Below, piece by piece: positions 51,181 to 58,903 of a stretch of DNA of 64,000 nucleotides; position 1 is the stretch's first letter, and every line of letters starts with the position of its first letter. Under the pieces are notes generated by a model. The model searched no databases and was not told the origin of the DNA. It saw nothing but the letters and a program-made list of their open reading frames with translations. The translations under genes were made by a program, and so were the position numbers. The DNA is from Actinomycetota bacterium. Its GTDB lineage: Bacteria; Actinomycetota; Acidimicrobiia; Acidimicrobiales; Ilumatobacteraceae. The stretch lies in contig WLJO01000002.1 in the NCBI GenBank assembly GCA_009701715.1, positions 62,001 through 126,000 on the forward strand. The letters are read 5' to 3'.

Positions 51181-51190
51181 GACGGACAGC

Positions 51191-51196
51191 AGGCTA
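51191..51196 (-). promoter_or_regulatory. -10 hexamer TAGCCT for htpX
   Basis: TAGCCT on the minus strand ends 10 nt before the htpX ATG, downstream of the lemA terminator hairpin. Confidence 0.4.
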
Positions 51197-51216
51197 ACGA
51201 GGTGACGTTGCGGTTT

Positions 51217-51234
51217 CGGGGCAAGCGAGCCCCG
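51217..51234 (-). terminator. Hairpin CGGGGC-TCGCTT-GCCCCG between lemA and htpX
   Basis: Perfect 6-bp GC stem with a 6-nt loop, 15 nt after the lemA stop. There is no T-run, so it may be a weak or Rho-assisted terminator or an RNA-stability element. Confidence 0.4.
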
Positions 51235-51249
51235 CGACCAGCCGCATCC

Positions 51250-51804
51250 TCAGAAGCTCACCTGGGGCGGCTGCTTGGCGCCTTCCTCGGCCTCGAAGTA
51301 GTCCCGCTTGGTGAACCCGAGCATCCGGGCGAGGAGCAACGTCGGGAACGTCTCCAAGGACGTGTTGAACGAGAGAACCGAGTCGTTGTAGAACTGGCGG
51401 GCGTACGACACGCGACCCTCAGTTGCGGTGAGCTCTTCCTGCAGGGCCAGGAAGTTCTGGTTCGCCTTGAGGTCCGGGTACGCCTCATTGAGGGCAAACA
51501 ACTGGCGGAGCGCTCCGGTCAGGATGGTGTCCGCCTCGCCCTGCGCTGCAGGTGTGGATGGTGCCGCGAGTGCGGCGTTGCGGGCCCGGACCACGGCATC
51601 GAGTGTCTCGCGCTCGTGCGCCGCATAGCCCTTGACCGTCTCCACAAGGTTGGGGATCAGGTCAAGACGACGCTTCAGCTGCACGTCGATCTGCGACCAC
51701 GCATTATCCACTTGATTTCGCCGGCGGACCAGCCGGTTGTACGCGATGACCGTCAGCAGCGCAACGAGCGCCAGTACGGCAAGAACCACAATCAGCGGAA
51801 TCAC
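51250..51804 (-). CDS. lemA: LemA family protein
   Basis: Membrane-anchored helical-bundle protein. One N-terminal transmembrane helix (IPLIVVLAVLALVALLTVIA) and the LemA core RRNQVDNAWSQIDVQLKRRL, DLIPNLVETVKGYAAHE and FNTSLETFPTLLLARMLGF. Length 184 from the GTG at 51804, which overlaps the pimA stop (GTGA). Function is not firmly known; pairing with htpX suggests envelope protein quality control. Confidence 0.9.
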   Translation of the reverse strand: MIPLIVVLAVLALVALLTVIAYNRLVRRRNQVDNAWSQIDVQLKRRLDLIPNLVETVKGYAAHERETLDAVVRARNAALAAPSTPAAQGEADTILTGALRQLFALNEAYPDLKANQNFLALQEELTATEGRVSYARQFYNDSVLSFNTSLETFPTLLLARMLGFTKRDYFEAEEGAKQPPQVSF

Positions 51805-53066
51805 GAGTCCTCCTCGGGTTGTGCAGCAGTATGACCCAACGCCGGTCCAATGCGCGCGCGGGCGAGCGAGAACAGGAGGTTCAACCGGCGCAGCCCGCGC
51901 CTCCACAGCCGTTCGCCAGCCCGGTGCTGATGACGCCAGTCCGAGTCGATGACCCGCTCGTAGATCCTGACGTACTGAACAGCGAGAGATTCCATGGAGA
52001 ACTCGGCCGCCCGGTGCTCACCCGCAACCCGGAGACGTTCACCCAAGGGGCGGTCGAACAAGGCGGTGTACAGGGCAGTGCTCAGACCGGCTACGTCGTT
52101 AGGCGCGACGAGCAGCGCGTCCACATCCGCCGTGGCGACGTTCTGGTAGCCCGGCAGCGACGACGCCACCACAGGTGTGCCGGCGGCCATGGCCTCGATG
52201 AGCACAACACCGAACGACTCGCCGTGCAGCGACGGTGCACAGAACACCGTGGCACCCTTCAGGCGTGCGATCTTTTCGTCATCTGAGATCCGACCGAGCC
52301 ATTCGATACGCGGGTCGCCTGCGTACCTCGCCCGGAGCAGCGGGGTCTCGGGGCCTTCGGACGCCACCCAACAACGCACTTCGGGCGGCAGGGCCGCCAT
52401 CGCGTCGAGCAGCACCCCCAGACCCTTGCGTTCCTCGTGACGGCCACAAAAAAAGATGGTCGGTGCATCGGTCTTGAACGGTTCAGCGGTGCGGTAGCGC
52501 TCGACCTCAACCCCGTTGAACAATGTCTCGTACTCGCCCGGCAGGTAGCGGCTCGCGAGCGCAAGTGCGTCCTTGCTCACGACAACACGGGCGTCGATGT
52601 GAGAGGCCAGCGACCGGACGATGGGGGTGAAGATGCGGTAAGGGGCGCTGTCTCCAGCCGCGTGGAATGTCGCGACCACCGGCGCAATATCGAGGAACAG
52701 CGAGGTCATGGTGGGGCCCGGCGCGAGCGGTTCGTGGAGGTGCAGCACATCGAAGGACTCGTCGCGCAGCGCGCGGATCGTGCGCAGCGCACACGACGGA
52801 TCCGGCGCGATCGGCGCGATGGAGCCGTTGGCTGCGGTGGGGATGCTGTTGCCGAGCGGCGTGACGTACGTAGCGGGCGGAGGACCGTCGCAGGGCGCGA
52901 GCACGCGCACCTCGTGGCCCATCCGGCGAAGCACGCGGGCAAGACCCAGCACCTGACCCTGCACCCCACCGGGAACGCCCACGCTGTAGGCACACACCAG
53001 ACCGATGCGGAGGCTGCGCAAGGGTGCCGGTGCCGCCGCTCCCCCGGGTGCCTCGGTGCGATCCAT
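51801..53066 (-). CDS. pimA: Phosphatidylinositol mannosyltransferase PimA-like (GT4)
   Basis: GT-B family 4 enzyme. It resembles mycobacterial PimA, which adds the first mannose to phosphatidylinositol from GDP-mannose at the inner membrane face: RIGLVCAYSVGVPGGVQGQV, FDVLHLHEPLAPGPTM, VVATFHAAG, FCGRHEERKGLGVLLDA and the EX7E motif GESFGVVLIEAMAAGTPVV. The ATG at 53066 is preferred because TACGGT lies 8 nt before it; longer open frame upstream is antisense to the next gene. Length 421. The neighbouring acyltransferase and pgsA (2-4 kb away) complete the usual PIM cluster. Confidence 0.87.
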   Translation of the reverse strand: MDRTEAPGGAAAPAPLRSLRIGLVCAYSVGVPGGVQGQVLGLARVLRRMGHEVRVLAPCDGPPPATYVTPLGNSIPTAANGSIAPIAPDPSCALRTIRALRDESFDVLHLHEPLAPGPTMTSLFLDIAPVVATFHAAGDSAPYRIFTPIVRSLASHIDARVVVSKDALALASRYLPGEYETLFNGVEVERYRTAEPFKTDAPTIFFCGRHEERKGLGVLLDAMAALPPEVRCWVASEGPETPLLRARYAGDPRIEWLGRISDDEKIARLKGATVFCAPSLHGESFGVVLIEAMAAGTPVVASSLPGYQNVATADVDALLVAPNDVAGLSTALYTALFDRPLGERLRVAGEHRAAEFSMESLAVQYVRIYERVIDSDWRHQHRAGERLWRRGLRRLNLLFSLARARIGPALGHTAAQPEEDS

Positions 53067-53074
53067 CGGCGCAT

Positions 53075-53080
53075 ACCGTA
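53075..53080 (-). promoter_or_regulatory. -10 hexamer TACGGT for pimA-lemA (leaderless type)
   Basis: TACGGT on the minus strand ends 8 nt before the pimA ATG, in the 45-bp divergent gap. Confidence 0.5.
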
Positions 53081-53099
53081 CCCCTCCCAGCCCCGGGTC

Positions 53100-53105
53100 T
53101 ACGTT
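53100..53105 (+). promoter_or_regulatory. -10 hexamer TACGTT for the F420-type oxidoreductase gene (leaderless type)
   Basis: TACGTT ends 6 nt before the ATG at 53112, back to back with the pimA promoter. Confidence 0.5.
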
Positions 53106-53111
53106 GACGGT

Positions 53112-54014
53112 ATGTCCGTACGTCTTCCTGCTCTCTCGCTGGTGGCAACCCCCACCAAGCGCAACGCCATCCTGGATCTTGCCGCCGAGGCAGACCGCCG
53201 CGGCTTCCCCGCCCTGTCGTGCCCATCGCTCGGCGGGGCGATGGCCCTGTGCGTCTCGATCGCGCATCGCACCGAGCAGATCCGCTTCTTCACCTCCATC
53301 CAGCCGATCTACAACTCGACCGCTCAGGAGACCGGAGCCACCGCAGCGCATCTCCACGAGATCAGCGGCGGCCGATTCGCGCTCGGGCTGGGTGTTAGCC
53401 ACGAACCGATGACGCGCCGGCTCGGGGTGCAGGTCGGCCGACCGCTTGCCGATACCCGTGACTACGTAGAGCGGCTTCGGGCGAACGAGAAGTTCTCCGG
53501 ACCGCTGCCCCCGATCTACCTCGCTGCAATGAGGGACAAGATGCTGCAGCTCACCGCCGACATCGCGGAGGGCTCGATCTGGGCGAATGCCGCCTTCAGC
53601 GACGTGCCCAAGCAAATGGACCGCGTACCAGATGTGCACAAACAAGGGCATGCCCTCCACTGCATGATTCCGACAGTGATCTCTGACGATGTCGCCGCAG
53701 CCGCTGCCGTGAACCGCAAGACAATGATCAATTACGTCTCGATGCCGAACTACAGAAACTACTGGTCCTCCATTGGCTACGAGGAGGAGATGAGCGCTGC
53801 GTTCGCCGCGCTGGAGGCCGGCGACCGTGACGCCGCCCAGGCAGCGATGAGCGACCGATGGCTGTCTGACTGCACGCTGTACGGTCCGGCGTCCACCGTC
53901 CGCGAACGCCTCGAGGAGTGGTACTCAGTTGGCGTCACACCGGTAGCCGTCATGTCGTCAGTATCCGGCGGGCAGGCAAAGGCGATTGGCGAGCTGTTCG
54001 ATCTGTACGCCTGA
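53112..54014 (+). CDS. LLM class (F420-dependent type) oxidoreductase
   Basis: Luciferase-like TIM-barrel flavin/F420 oxidoreductase of unknown substrate. Family features: LVATPTKRNAILDLAAEADR, GGRFALGLGVSHEPMTRRLG, the segment PPIYLAAMRDKMLQLTADIA and the C-terminal YGPASTVRERLEEWYSVGVT. At 300 residues it is full length. F420 rather than FMN is inferred from the subfamily and from npdG elsewhere in the window. It is convergent with the collagen-like gene, with a strong hairpin between them. Confidence 0.8.
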   Translation: MSVRLPALSLVATPTKRNAILDLAAEADRRGFPALSCPSLGGAMALCVSIAHRTEQIRFFTSIQPIYNSTAQETGATAAHLHEISGGRFALGLGVSHEPMTRRLGVQVGRPLADTRDYVERLRANEKFSGPLPPIYLAAMRDKMLQLTADIAEGSIWANAAFSDVPKQMDRVPDVHKQGHALHCMIPTVISDDVAAAAAVNRKTMINYVSMPNYRNYWSSIGYEEEMSAAFAALEAGDRDAAQAAMSDRWLSDCTLYGPASTVRERLEEWYSVGVTPVAVMSSVSGGQAKAIGELFDLYA

Positions 54015-54032
54015 CGCAATGCGTCGTCCCAG

Positions 54033-54064
54033 CGATTGACCGCCCGGGTAGGGGCGGTCAATCG
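54033..54064. terminator. Bidirectional terminator hairpin, 13-bp perfect stem
   Basis: CGATTGACCGCCC, loop GGGTAG, GGGCGGTCAATCG. It lies midway between the convergent stops at 54014 and 54085. Its inner part, GACCGCCCGGGT, resembles the hairpin at 54933-54960. Confidence 0.75.
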
Positions 54065-54084
54065 AACCCAATACTGGGAGGGGG

Positions 54085-54795
54085 TCAGACTCTGCCGGGG
54101 CGTCGATGACGGCGACGATCCGCCACAAGCACCACCGCACCACCGAGCGCAAGCAGCAGCAGTGCGTACGGCAGGAACGAGGTTCCCGAACCGCCCGTCT
54201 CGGGAAGGTTGCAGTTCTCCAAGGTGATCACGTCGTCCGAGGGAAGGAAATCACCAGCAGGCCGTGCATGGGCAGCACGAGCGGGCCCGGCGGAAGATCC
54301 TTGTTGCCCCTGGGCGCCGGTGTCGCCGATCGGACCGGTGGCCCCATCAGGACCCTGGAGCCCGTACTGACACGTCCCCGGGATCCCCGCGCAGGGATCC
54401 GACGGCACTCCACGCACGTGCACGGCGCGCGGCGCTCCGTTGAGGACGAGTTCCCCAGTGTCGCCCTGCGGACCGCTGGCACCAGTTGGCCCCGCCATGC
54501 CCTGCGAACCTGCAATGACTCCGTCGAGGCAGACACCCGGGATCGTGTCGCACGACGGATACTTGCCCCGGACATGCACAGCACGCGGCGCCCCGTTCGG
54601 GGCGTTAGCCGGGTCACCGGTCGCACCGGTGACCCCAGTCGCACCCTGCGGACCAGTTGCACCAACAGGTCCCGTGGCGGGGGCGTAACACGTCACCGCT
54701 GCAGGTGTCACCGCTGGGGACTGGGCCGAAGCCGAACCAACGCCCAGCGAAACCACACCCAGCGCGATAATCGAAGCGAAAGGAACCTTTTTCAT
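54085..54795 (-). CDS. Collagen-like LPXTG surface protein
   Basis: 236-residue exported protein. A signal peptide (1-24, ending SASA) is followed by three collagen-like Gly-X-Y blocks (about 42-60, 96-114 and 145-167). They are separated by two copies of a Cys module, NGAPRAVHVRG with IPG and paired Cys (67-91 and 119-144). The end is a sortase signal: LPETG (197-201), hydrophobic helix and the basic tail RRRHRRPGRV. The ATG has AAAGG and GGAGG upstream. No sortase gene is in the window. Such proteins usually form stalks or adhesins; the role here is inference. Confidence 0.85.
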   Translation of the reverse strand: MKKVPFASIIALGVVSLGVGSASAQSPAVTPAAVTCYAPATGPVGATGPQGATGVTGATGDPANAPNGAPRAVHVRGKYPSCDTIPGVCLDGVIAGSQGMAGPTGASGPQGDTGELVLNGAPRAVHVRGVPSDPCAGIPGTCQYGLQGPDGATGPIGDTGAQGQQGSSAGPARAAHARPAGDFLPSDDVITLENCNLPETGGSGTSFLPYALLLLALGGAVVLVADRRRHRRPGRV

Positions 54796-54932
54796 GCCTC
54801 CACCTTTCCGAGAAATTCTGCATTTTTTAGCACATCGACGCGTCCCCACCGGTTGACCACGGTTGCCTGCAGGTTTTCGGGACCCCGTGACGGTCACCCG
54901 ACCTCGCTTCGCTGTCCGGTGACCAAAGCGCG
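54796..54932. other. Non-coding stretch upstream of the collagen-like gene
   Basis: Holds the Shine-Dalgarno of the collagen-like gene and an AT-rich run (CTAAAAAATGC on the minus strand, ending about 25 nt before the ATG) that may contain its -10. Nothing else recognised before the hairpin at 54933. Confidence 0.4.
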
Positions 54933-54960
54933 GATCGGCCGCCCGGGTGGGCGGCCGATC
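54933..54960. terminator. Terminator-like hairpin, 12-bp perfect stem, similar to the one at 54033
   Basis: GATCGGCCGCCC, loop GGGT, GGGCGGCCGATC. It lies about 20 nt beyond the stop of the decayed collagen-like copy, the same position that the 54033 hairpin has relative to the intact gene. Confidence 0.6.
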
Positions 54961-54981
54961 GACCGATCAACTCGCGTGTGC

Positions 54982-55080
54982 TCAGACGTTGCTCGAACGA
55001 CGGCGTCGATCCGCCACCACGATCACCACCGCGCCACAACCTGAACGAAAGAGTGCGGCACGAGAAAAGGCGATTTCCCG
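54982..55080 (-). pseudogene. Remnant of the 3' end of a second collagen-like LPXTG gene
   Basis: In this frame the minus strand reads GCGAVVIVVADRRRRSSNV then TGA. This matches the C-terminal membrane helix and basic tail of the neighbouring gene (GGAVVLVADRRRHRRPGRV), and the DNA is visibly alike as well. There is no LPXTG, no collagen region and no start: the frame runs back directly into the stop codon of the acyltransferase gene at 55081. It looks like the leftover of a tandem duplication. Confidence 0.6.
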
Positions 55081-55995
55081 CTATTCCCCGTAACCCGGAT
55101 CGCTCGGCCAGTTGGGCTGGAACAGGTGCCACTGCTCCGGTGCTCGACGAATGAGCACCTCCAGCTCCCGCGCGAGTTCTTGGGTCACTCGCTGCACGTC
55201 GTCCCGCAGACCTGCGCCGCTGCGCTCGGCCGGGACTGCCGGCCGGACAAGCGCATGGTGACCGTTGTAACGACGCTCAAAGTAGACAGCCGCCGGAACT
55301 ATTGGCGCACCGGTGCGCAAGGACAACATCGCCGGTCCGGCCGGCAGTGTCGTTCGTTCTCCGAAGAACTCCACGTGCACACCGCCACCCTGGATGTCCC
55401 GGTCGCAGAGCAGGCACACCACCTCGTTTGCCTTCAGGGCGCGGGCAACCGCTGCAGCGGCCGAAGGGCCGACCGGTACAACGGTCATGCCGAGGTCCGA
55501 GCGGAGCTTGCGGAACCACTCAAACAGTTCCTTGTTCTCCAACTGCTCGACCACGACGGTGAGTCGCTGGCCTTGCAGCGCGAGCCAACGACCCGCCCAC
55601 TCCCATCCACCGAGGTGGGGCAGCGCGAGGATCACCCCCTTGCCGCGTTCAAGACCTTCCACGACGTTCTCGTAGCCAACCATGGTGAACCCGCGCTCGA
55701 CGGCCCGATCCGACAGGTGTGGTAGCCGAAAGCTCTCCATCCAGTAGCGGCCGTAGGAGTCAAAGGCCCCCTGCACCGCTTCCTCGAGTTCCTGCTCGGT
55801 GTACAACGGATTGACCCTGCGGAGGTGGCGCTCCACGATCAACCGACGGTCACGGAATGCCAACGCCAAACCGGTGCCGGCAAACCTGCACAGGTTCTGC
55901 GCGACCGGCCCGGGAAGGGCGTTCGCCGCAACGGCAGCGAGCCGGTAGCGCGCTGCGGTCAGTGTCTCCCCGAGCAAGCCCTGCTCCCTCGCCAT
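55081..55995 (-). CDS. Phosphatidylinositol mannoside acyltransferase-like (LpxL/HtrB superfamily)
   Basis: Membrane-associated acyltransferase that, by homology and context, should acylate phosphatidylinositol mannosides (mycobacterial Rv2611c type). The HX4-E catalytic motif is ALPHLGGWEWAGRW; other conserved parts are DRDIQGGGVHVEFFGE, TTLPAGPAMLSLRTGAPIVP and the end QWHLFQPNWP. Length 304. An N-terminal helix may bind the membrane. It follows pgsA by 13 bp. Confidence 0.85.
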   Translation of the reverse strand: MAREQGLLGETLTAARYRLAAVAANALPGPVAQNLCRFAGTGLALAFRDRRLIVERHLRRVNPLYTEQELEEAVQGAFDSYGRYWMESFRLPHLSDRAVERGFTMVGYENVVEGLERGKGVILALPHLGGWEWAGRWLALQGQRLTVVVEQLENKELFEWFRKLRSDLGMTVVPVGPSAAAAVARALKANEVVCLLCDRDIQGGGVHVEFFGERTTLPAGPAMLSLRTGAPIVPAAVYFERRYNGHHALVRPAVPAERSGAGLRDDVQRVTQELARELEVLIRRAPEQWHLFQPNWPSDPGYGE

Positions 55996-56008
55996 TCAGG
56001 CGAAAGCC

Positions 56009-56722
56009 TCAGGCGGACGCGGACGGTCGCGAGCGGCCGCCCTTCGGTCGAGCGCCACCACGCCGATCCGCGCGGGCACCACGCCTCGACTGACGCCGGG
56101 ACCGACGCTGTTCGATCCTGGCCGCCACCACCGGCGCCACCGCAGCCTGCTTCCAGACCTTGAAGAAGCGCTGCACCGCCGTCATTGTCACGAGCGCGAG
56201 CATCAGCCACATCACCCAAACGAGCAGGTTGTCGAACAGCAGCCCGAAGCACAGCAGGATCACCCGCTCCGCCCGCTCCATCAGCCCACCCTTGGCAACA
56301 AGACCGAGCGATTCTGCCTTCGCTCGCTCGTAAGAGATGATCGAGGAAACTGCCAAGACCGCCATCGGAAGTACTCCGAGTTCGGGGTGCTCAGGATGAC
56401 TCTTGATGAAATACCAAGCGAGCCCTCCAAACAGGAATGCGTCGGTTACCCGGTCGATCACTGAGTCGAAGAACGCGCCACGCTGGCTCGAGGTTCCGCT
56501 CGCCTTCGCGAGGGCACCATCAAGAAGATCGGGAAGGGCCGCAAGGATGACAAGGAGCAAACCGAGTCGAAGCTTGCCTGCACCGATTGCAACGCCAGCA
56601 GCGGCCCCGATAATCAGACCGATAAGGGTGAGGTGATCCGGACTCATCTTGGTTCGGCGCAGGGTGTCGCCGATGGGCTTCACCGCACGCTCGACCGGTG
56701 CACGGAACTTGCCGTCGAACAT
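56009..56722 (-). CDS. pgsA: CDP-alcohol phosphatidyltransferase, probable phosphatidylinositol phosphate synthase
   Basis: Integral membrane enzyme that joins CDP-diacylglycerol to inositol phosphate. The family motif DG-x2-AR-x8-G-x3-D-x3-D is present with exact spacing (D68, G69, G82, D86, D90), but the Arg is K73. About five to six membrane helices, then a very basic C-terminal tail (RRSRRQSRRGARADRR). ATG 56722 gives 237 residues and lies 7 nt after TAGCCT. The pimA and acyltransferase context supports the inositol substrate. Confidence 0.85.
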   Translation of the reverse strand: MFDGKFRAPVERAVKPIGDTLRRTKMSPDHLTLIGLIIGAAAGVAIGAGKLRLGLLLVILAALPDLLDGALAKASGTSSQRGAFFDSVIDRVTDAFLFGGLAWYFIKSHPEHPELGVLPMAVLAVSSIISYERAKAESLGLVAKGGLMERAERVILLCFGLLFDNLLVWVMWLMLALVTMTAVQRFFKVWKQAAVAPVVAARIEQRRSRRQSRRGARADRRGGARPKGGRSRPSASA

Positions 56723-56729
56723 GTACCTC

Positions 56730-56735
56730 AGGCTA
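56730..56735 (-). promoter_or_regulatory. -10 hexamer TAGCCT for pgsA (leaderless type)
   Basis: TAGCCT on the minus strand ends 7 nt before the pgsA ATG. The rest of the 148-bp divergent gap (56736-56870) has no further element I can name with confidence. Confidence 0.5.
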
Positions 56736-56870
56736 GTGCGACCGCACCGACAGATTGGTGCACCACGGACCGTAATCATCGACCACGTTCGGAGTTGTAG
56801 TCACCGTGGACAACGACGGCCGAACCCAGTCGACACAATCGACGCGGTCAATCAGCCACACTGTGTACCG

Positions 56871-57455
56871 GTGCCCCTCGACGACCCCTCCAGCGACCGC
56901 GACCTCGTGGGTCGTGCACCCCATGATCCCGAGGCATTCGCTGTGCTCTACCGCCGGTACGTGCATCGTGTTCGAGCCTTCGCCGTGCGCCGCTGCGGCA
57001 ACACCACAGTCGCAGACGACATCACCGCCATCGTGTTCGAGCGAGCCTGGCGCAACCTCCCTGGACTGGAAGTGCCCGACCAAGGCGTCGGCCCGTGGCT
57101 GTTCCGCATCGCATCAAACGAGCTCGCGTCGCACTTCAGGAAGACCGCTCGAGGGCGCCGGGCGCAGGAACGTATCGAATCGACCCCCCTGCCCAGGGTG
57201 CCCGACCCCGCAGATATCACCGTGGACCGCTCTGACCATGCAGCGGTCCGCAAGGCACTCAACCGACTCAACCCTCGCCACCAGGAAGTCATCTCGCTTC
57301 GGTACCTCGCAGGGCTGTCGCCACAGGAGACCGCCGAGATCATGGGGATCACGCCTTCGGTCGTAGCCGCCGTGCTCCACCGGGCGCTCAATGCACTCCA
57401 GCAAGTCATCAATCGACAACGTGTCGACGGACACAATGGCCCACAATACGAATGA
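56871..57455 (+). CDS. ECF-type RNA polymerase sigma factor
   Basis: Sigma-70 family protein of 194 residues with only regions 2 and 4. Region 2 is EAFAVLYRRYVHRVRAFAVRR and DDITAIVFERAWRNL; region 4, which binds the -35, is LNPRHQEVISLRYLAGLSPQE and MGITPSVVAAVLHRALNAL. The GTG at 56871 is the only good in-frame start; no Shine-Dalgarno precedes it. The next gene begins at its stop and encodes a membrane protein, a layout typical of a sigma / anti-sigma pair. Confidence 0.88.
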   Translation: MPLDDPSSDRDLVGRAPHDPEAFAVLYRRYVHRVRAFAVRRCGNTTVADDITAIVFERAWRNLPGLEVPDQGVGPWLFRIASNELASHFRKTARGRRAQERIESTPLPRVPDPADITVDRSDHAAVRKALNRLNPRHQEVISLRYLAGLSPQETAEIMGITPSVVAAVLHRALNALQQVINRQRVDGHNGPQYE

Positions 57456-57469
57456 GGGAGGTGAACAAG

Positions 57470-58393
57470 ATGGATAAGGACAGGCTCGAACGGACCCTCC
57501 ACGAACTCGGCAGCCTGCCGGTAGCCGACGCCGACGAGATCAGCGTTGCGCGCATCGCTGCTCGCTGGCGTGAGGCGGCGTCCGCAAGGGCAACCGCCGG
57601 GCGACAGACCACGGCGTCCAGACGCCTGCTCCGGCGGCCCGCCTTGGTCGGGTCCACCGTGTTGGTCGGTGTTGCCGCCAGTGTCGCGCTGATTGTCGTG
57701 GTGCAGGATCCGGCGCCGCAGACGTCACTTGTCGTCGCCTATTCCCAGGGCGTCACTGTCCGACTCCCCGACGGGGAGGTACTCACGCCCCTCGCCGGCG
57801 AGGAACTTCCCGAGGGGGCGATCGTCGAGGCGGGCACCGGCGCCAAAGGTCTGTTCGGCTCAGATGTCATCGCACCGCTGTCCCGCTATGTCGTGGTCGG
57901 CGGACGGCTCCAACCGCAGGCGTCCTCCGAACCGATCGACACCGAAGCACCCCGACCCGCTCCCCCGACAACGACCACACCCCGGACCACCACCGAGGTG
58001 CCCCGGGAGAGTCCGACCAGCAACACGCCGTCAACAACGTCGAGTCCGGAAGTTACTGCGGTAACCCCCTCTACGAGCGTTCGGCCCGCGACGCGTGTCC
58101 CACCTGCCCGACTCGCCGTCTCGGCAGGGCGCAAGGGAGCCAAGATCGTGATCTCCTGGACGCCGTTCGGCGGCCCTGGCGTCAAGCGGTACGAAGTGAT
58201 TCGAGTTCGCTCGTGGAACGGCAACACGCTGCCCAAGGGCAAGAAGATCTCTACCGTGAACCGCAATAAGGTAACCACTGCCACTGACGGTCGCCCGCAG
58301 GCGGGCACCTTCTACGTGGTTGCCGCTCTCGGCGCCAAGGGCAAGGTGCTCGCCATCGGCTCGGTGCGGGCACCGGCCGCGGCTACTCCGTAA
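57470..58393 (+). CDS. Single-pass membrane protein, probable sigma partner (anti-sigma-like)
   Basis: 307 residues: a cytoplasmic N-terminal part (1-57, MDKDRLERTLHELGSLPVAD) of the size of an anti-sigma domain but without a zinc HxxxCxxC motif, one transmembrane helix (about 58-78), an external FecR-like part (VTVRLPDGEVLTPLAGEEL), a Pro/Thr/Ser-rich stalk (about 158-212) and a C-terminal beta domain resembling fibronectin type III. GGGAGG before the ATG at 57470 supports that start; an ATG at 57452 overlaps the sigma stop (ATGA). The anti-sigma role is inferred from context. Confidence 0.65.
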   Translation: MDKDRLERTLHELGSLPVADADEISVARIAARWREAASARATAGRQTTASRRLLRRPALVGSTVLVGVAASVALIVVVQDPAPQTSLVVAYSQGVTVRLPDGEVLTPLAGEELPEGAIVEAGTGAKGLFGSDVIAPLSRYVVVGGRLQPQASSEPIDTEAPRPAPPTTTTPRTTTEVPRESPTSNTPSTTSSPEVTAVTPSTSVRPATRVPPARLAVSAGRKGAKIVISWTPFGGPGVKRYEVIRVRSWNGNTLPKGKKISTVNRNKVTTATDGRPQAGTFYVVAALGAKGKVLAIGSVRAPAAATP

Positions 58394-58895
58394 CCCAGTC
58401 GCTCTCCGGATTGTCCTCGGCCATCTGTTCGATCATGCGACCGTCGACGGCATCCACGAGCACGAAGCCACGACGCCGTGGCGGGTCCTCGGCGGAATAG
58501 CACAGGACACGCCAGGTCGGCCGGGCCCGAAGGCCACGCCAAACCTGCTGGGCGGAGGCATGGCCAACCGGAAAGCCAACTGCCCGGGTTGCGACGACGA
58601 GCGCTTCCTTCTCGTCGATCTTCATGCGCCAACCCGAGGTGATGGAGAACAACCCAGCGGCACCGAGGAAGCAGGCGGCGATCACCATTCCCCGGTTCAC
58701 AAACACCGGGTCCTGATCGTTGCGAACAATCCAGAGAACGAGACAGAGTGCGGCGATCACCAGGTACATCACACCCGGGATCCGGCGGCGGCTGTTGTCT
58801 GGGAAGCGGTGCGGTCCGACGAAACCGACGGCGTTCAGGTCGTCGGGCAGCACGTCGGTGACGTTGTCGGGATTGGGGGTTGTCGGCTCTGCCAT
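58383..58895 (-). CDS. Small two-helix membrane protein of unknown function
   Basis: 170 residues. Two transmembrane segments (VMYLVIAALCLVLWIV and VIAACFLGAAGLFSI) are followed by a soluble region (GWRMKIDEKEALVVATRAVG), which suggests a PH-like or NTF2-like small domain but gives no firm match. It lies 8 bp after the HIT gene in the thrS-HIT operon, and its 3' end overlaps the end of the convergent gene by 11 bp. Confidence 0.7.
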   Translation of the reverse strand: MAEPTTPNPDNVTDVLPDDLNAVGFVGPHRFPDNSRRRIPGVMYLVIAALCLVLWIVRNDQDPVFVNRGMVIAACFLGAAGLFSITSGWRMKIDEKEALVVATRAVGFPVGHASAQQVWRGLRARPTWRVLCYSAEDPPRRRGFVLVDAVDGRMIEQMAEDNPESDWVTE

Positions 58896-58903
58896 GCGGA
58901 ACC

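Noticed and set aside
51801-53660. Long N-terminal extension of the PimA-like protein
   Set aside because: Upstream of ATG 53066 the frame runs antisense through the LLM oxidoreductase gene and lacks PimA similarity; a -10 hexamer lies 8 nt before 53066.
54085-54795. CRISPR or simple tandem-repeat array
   Set aside because: The repeats are Gly-X-Y codons and two protein modules in one open frame, with signal peptide and LPETG anchor.
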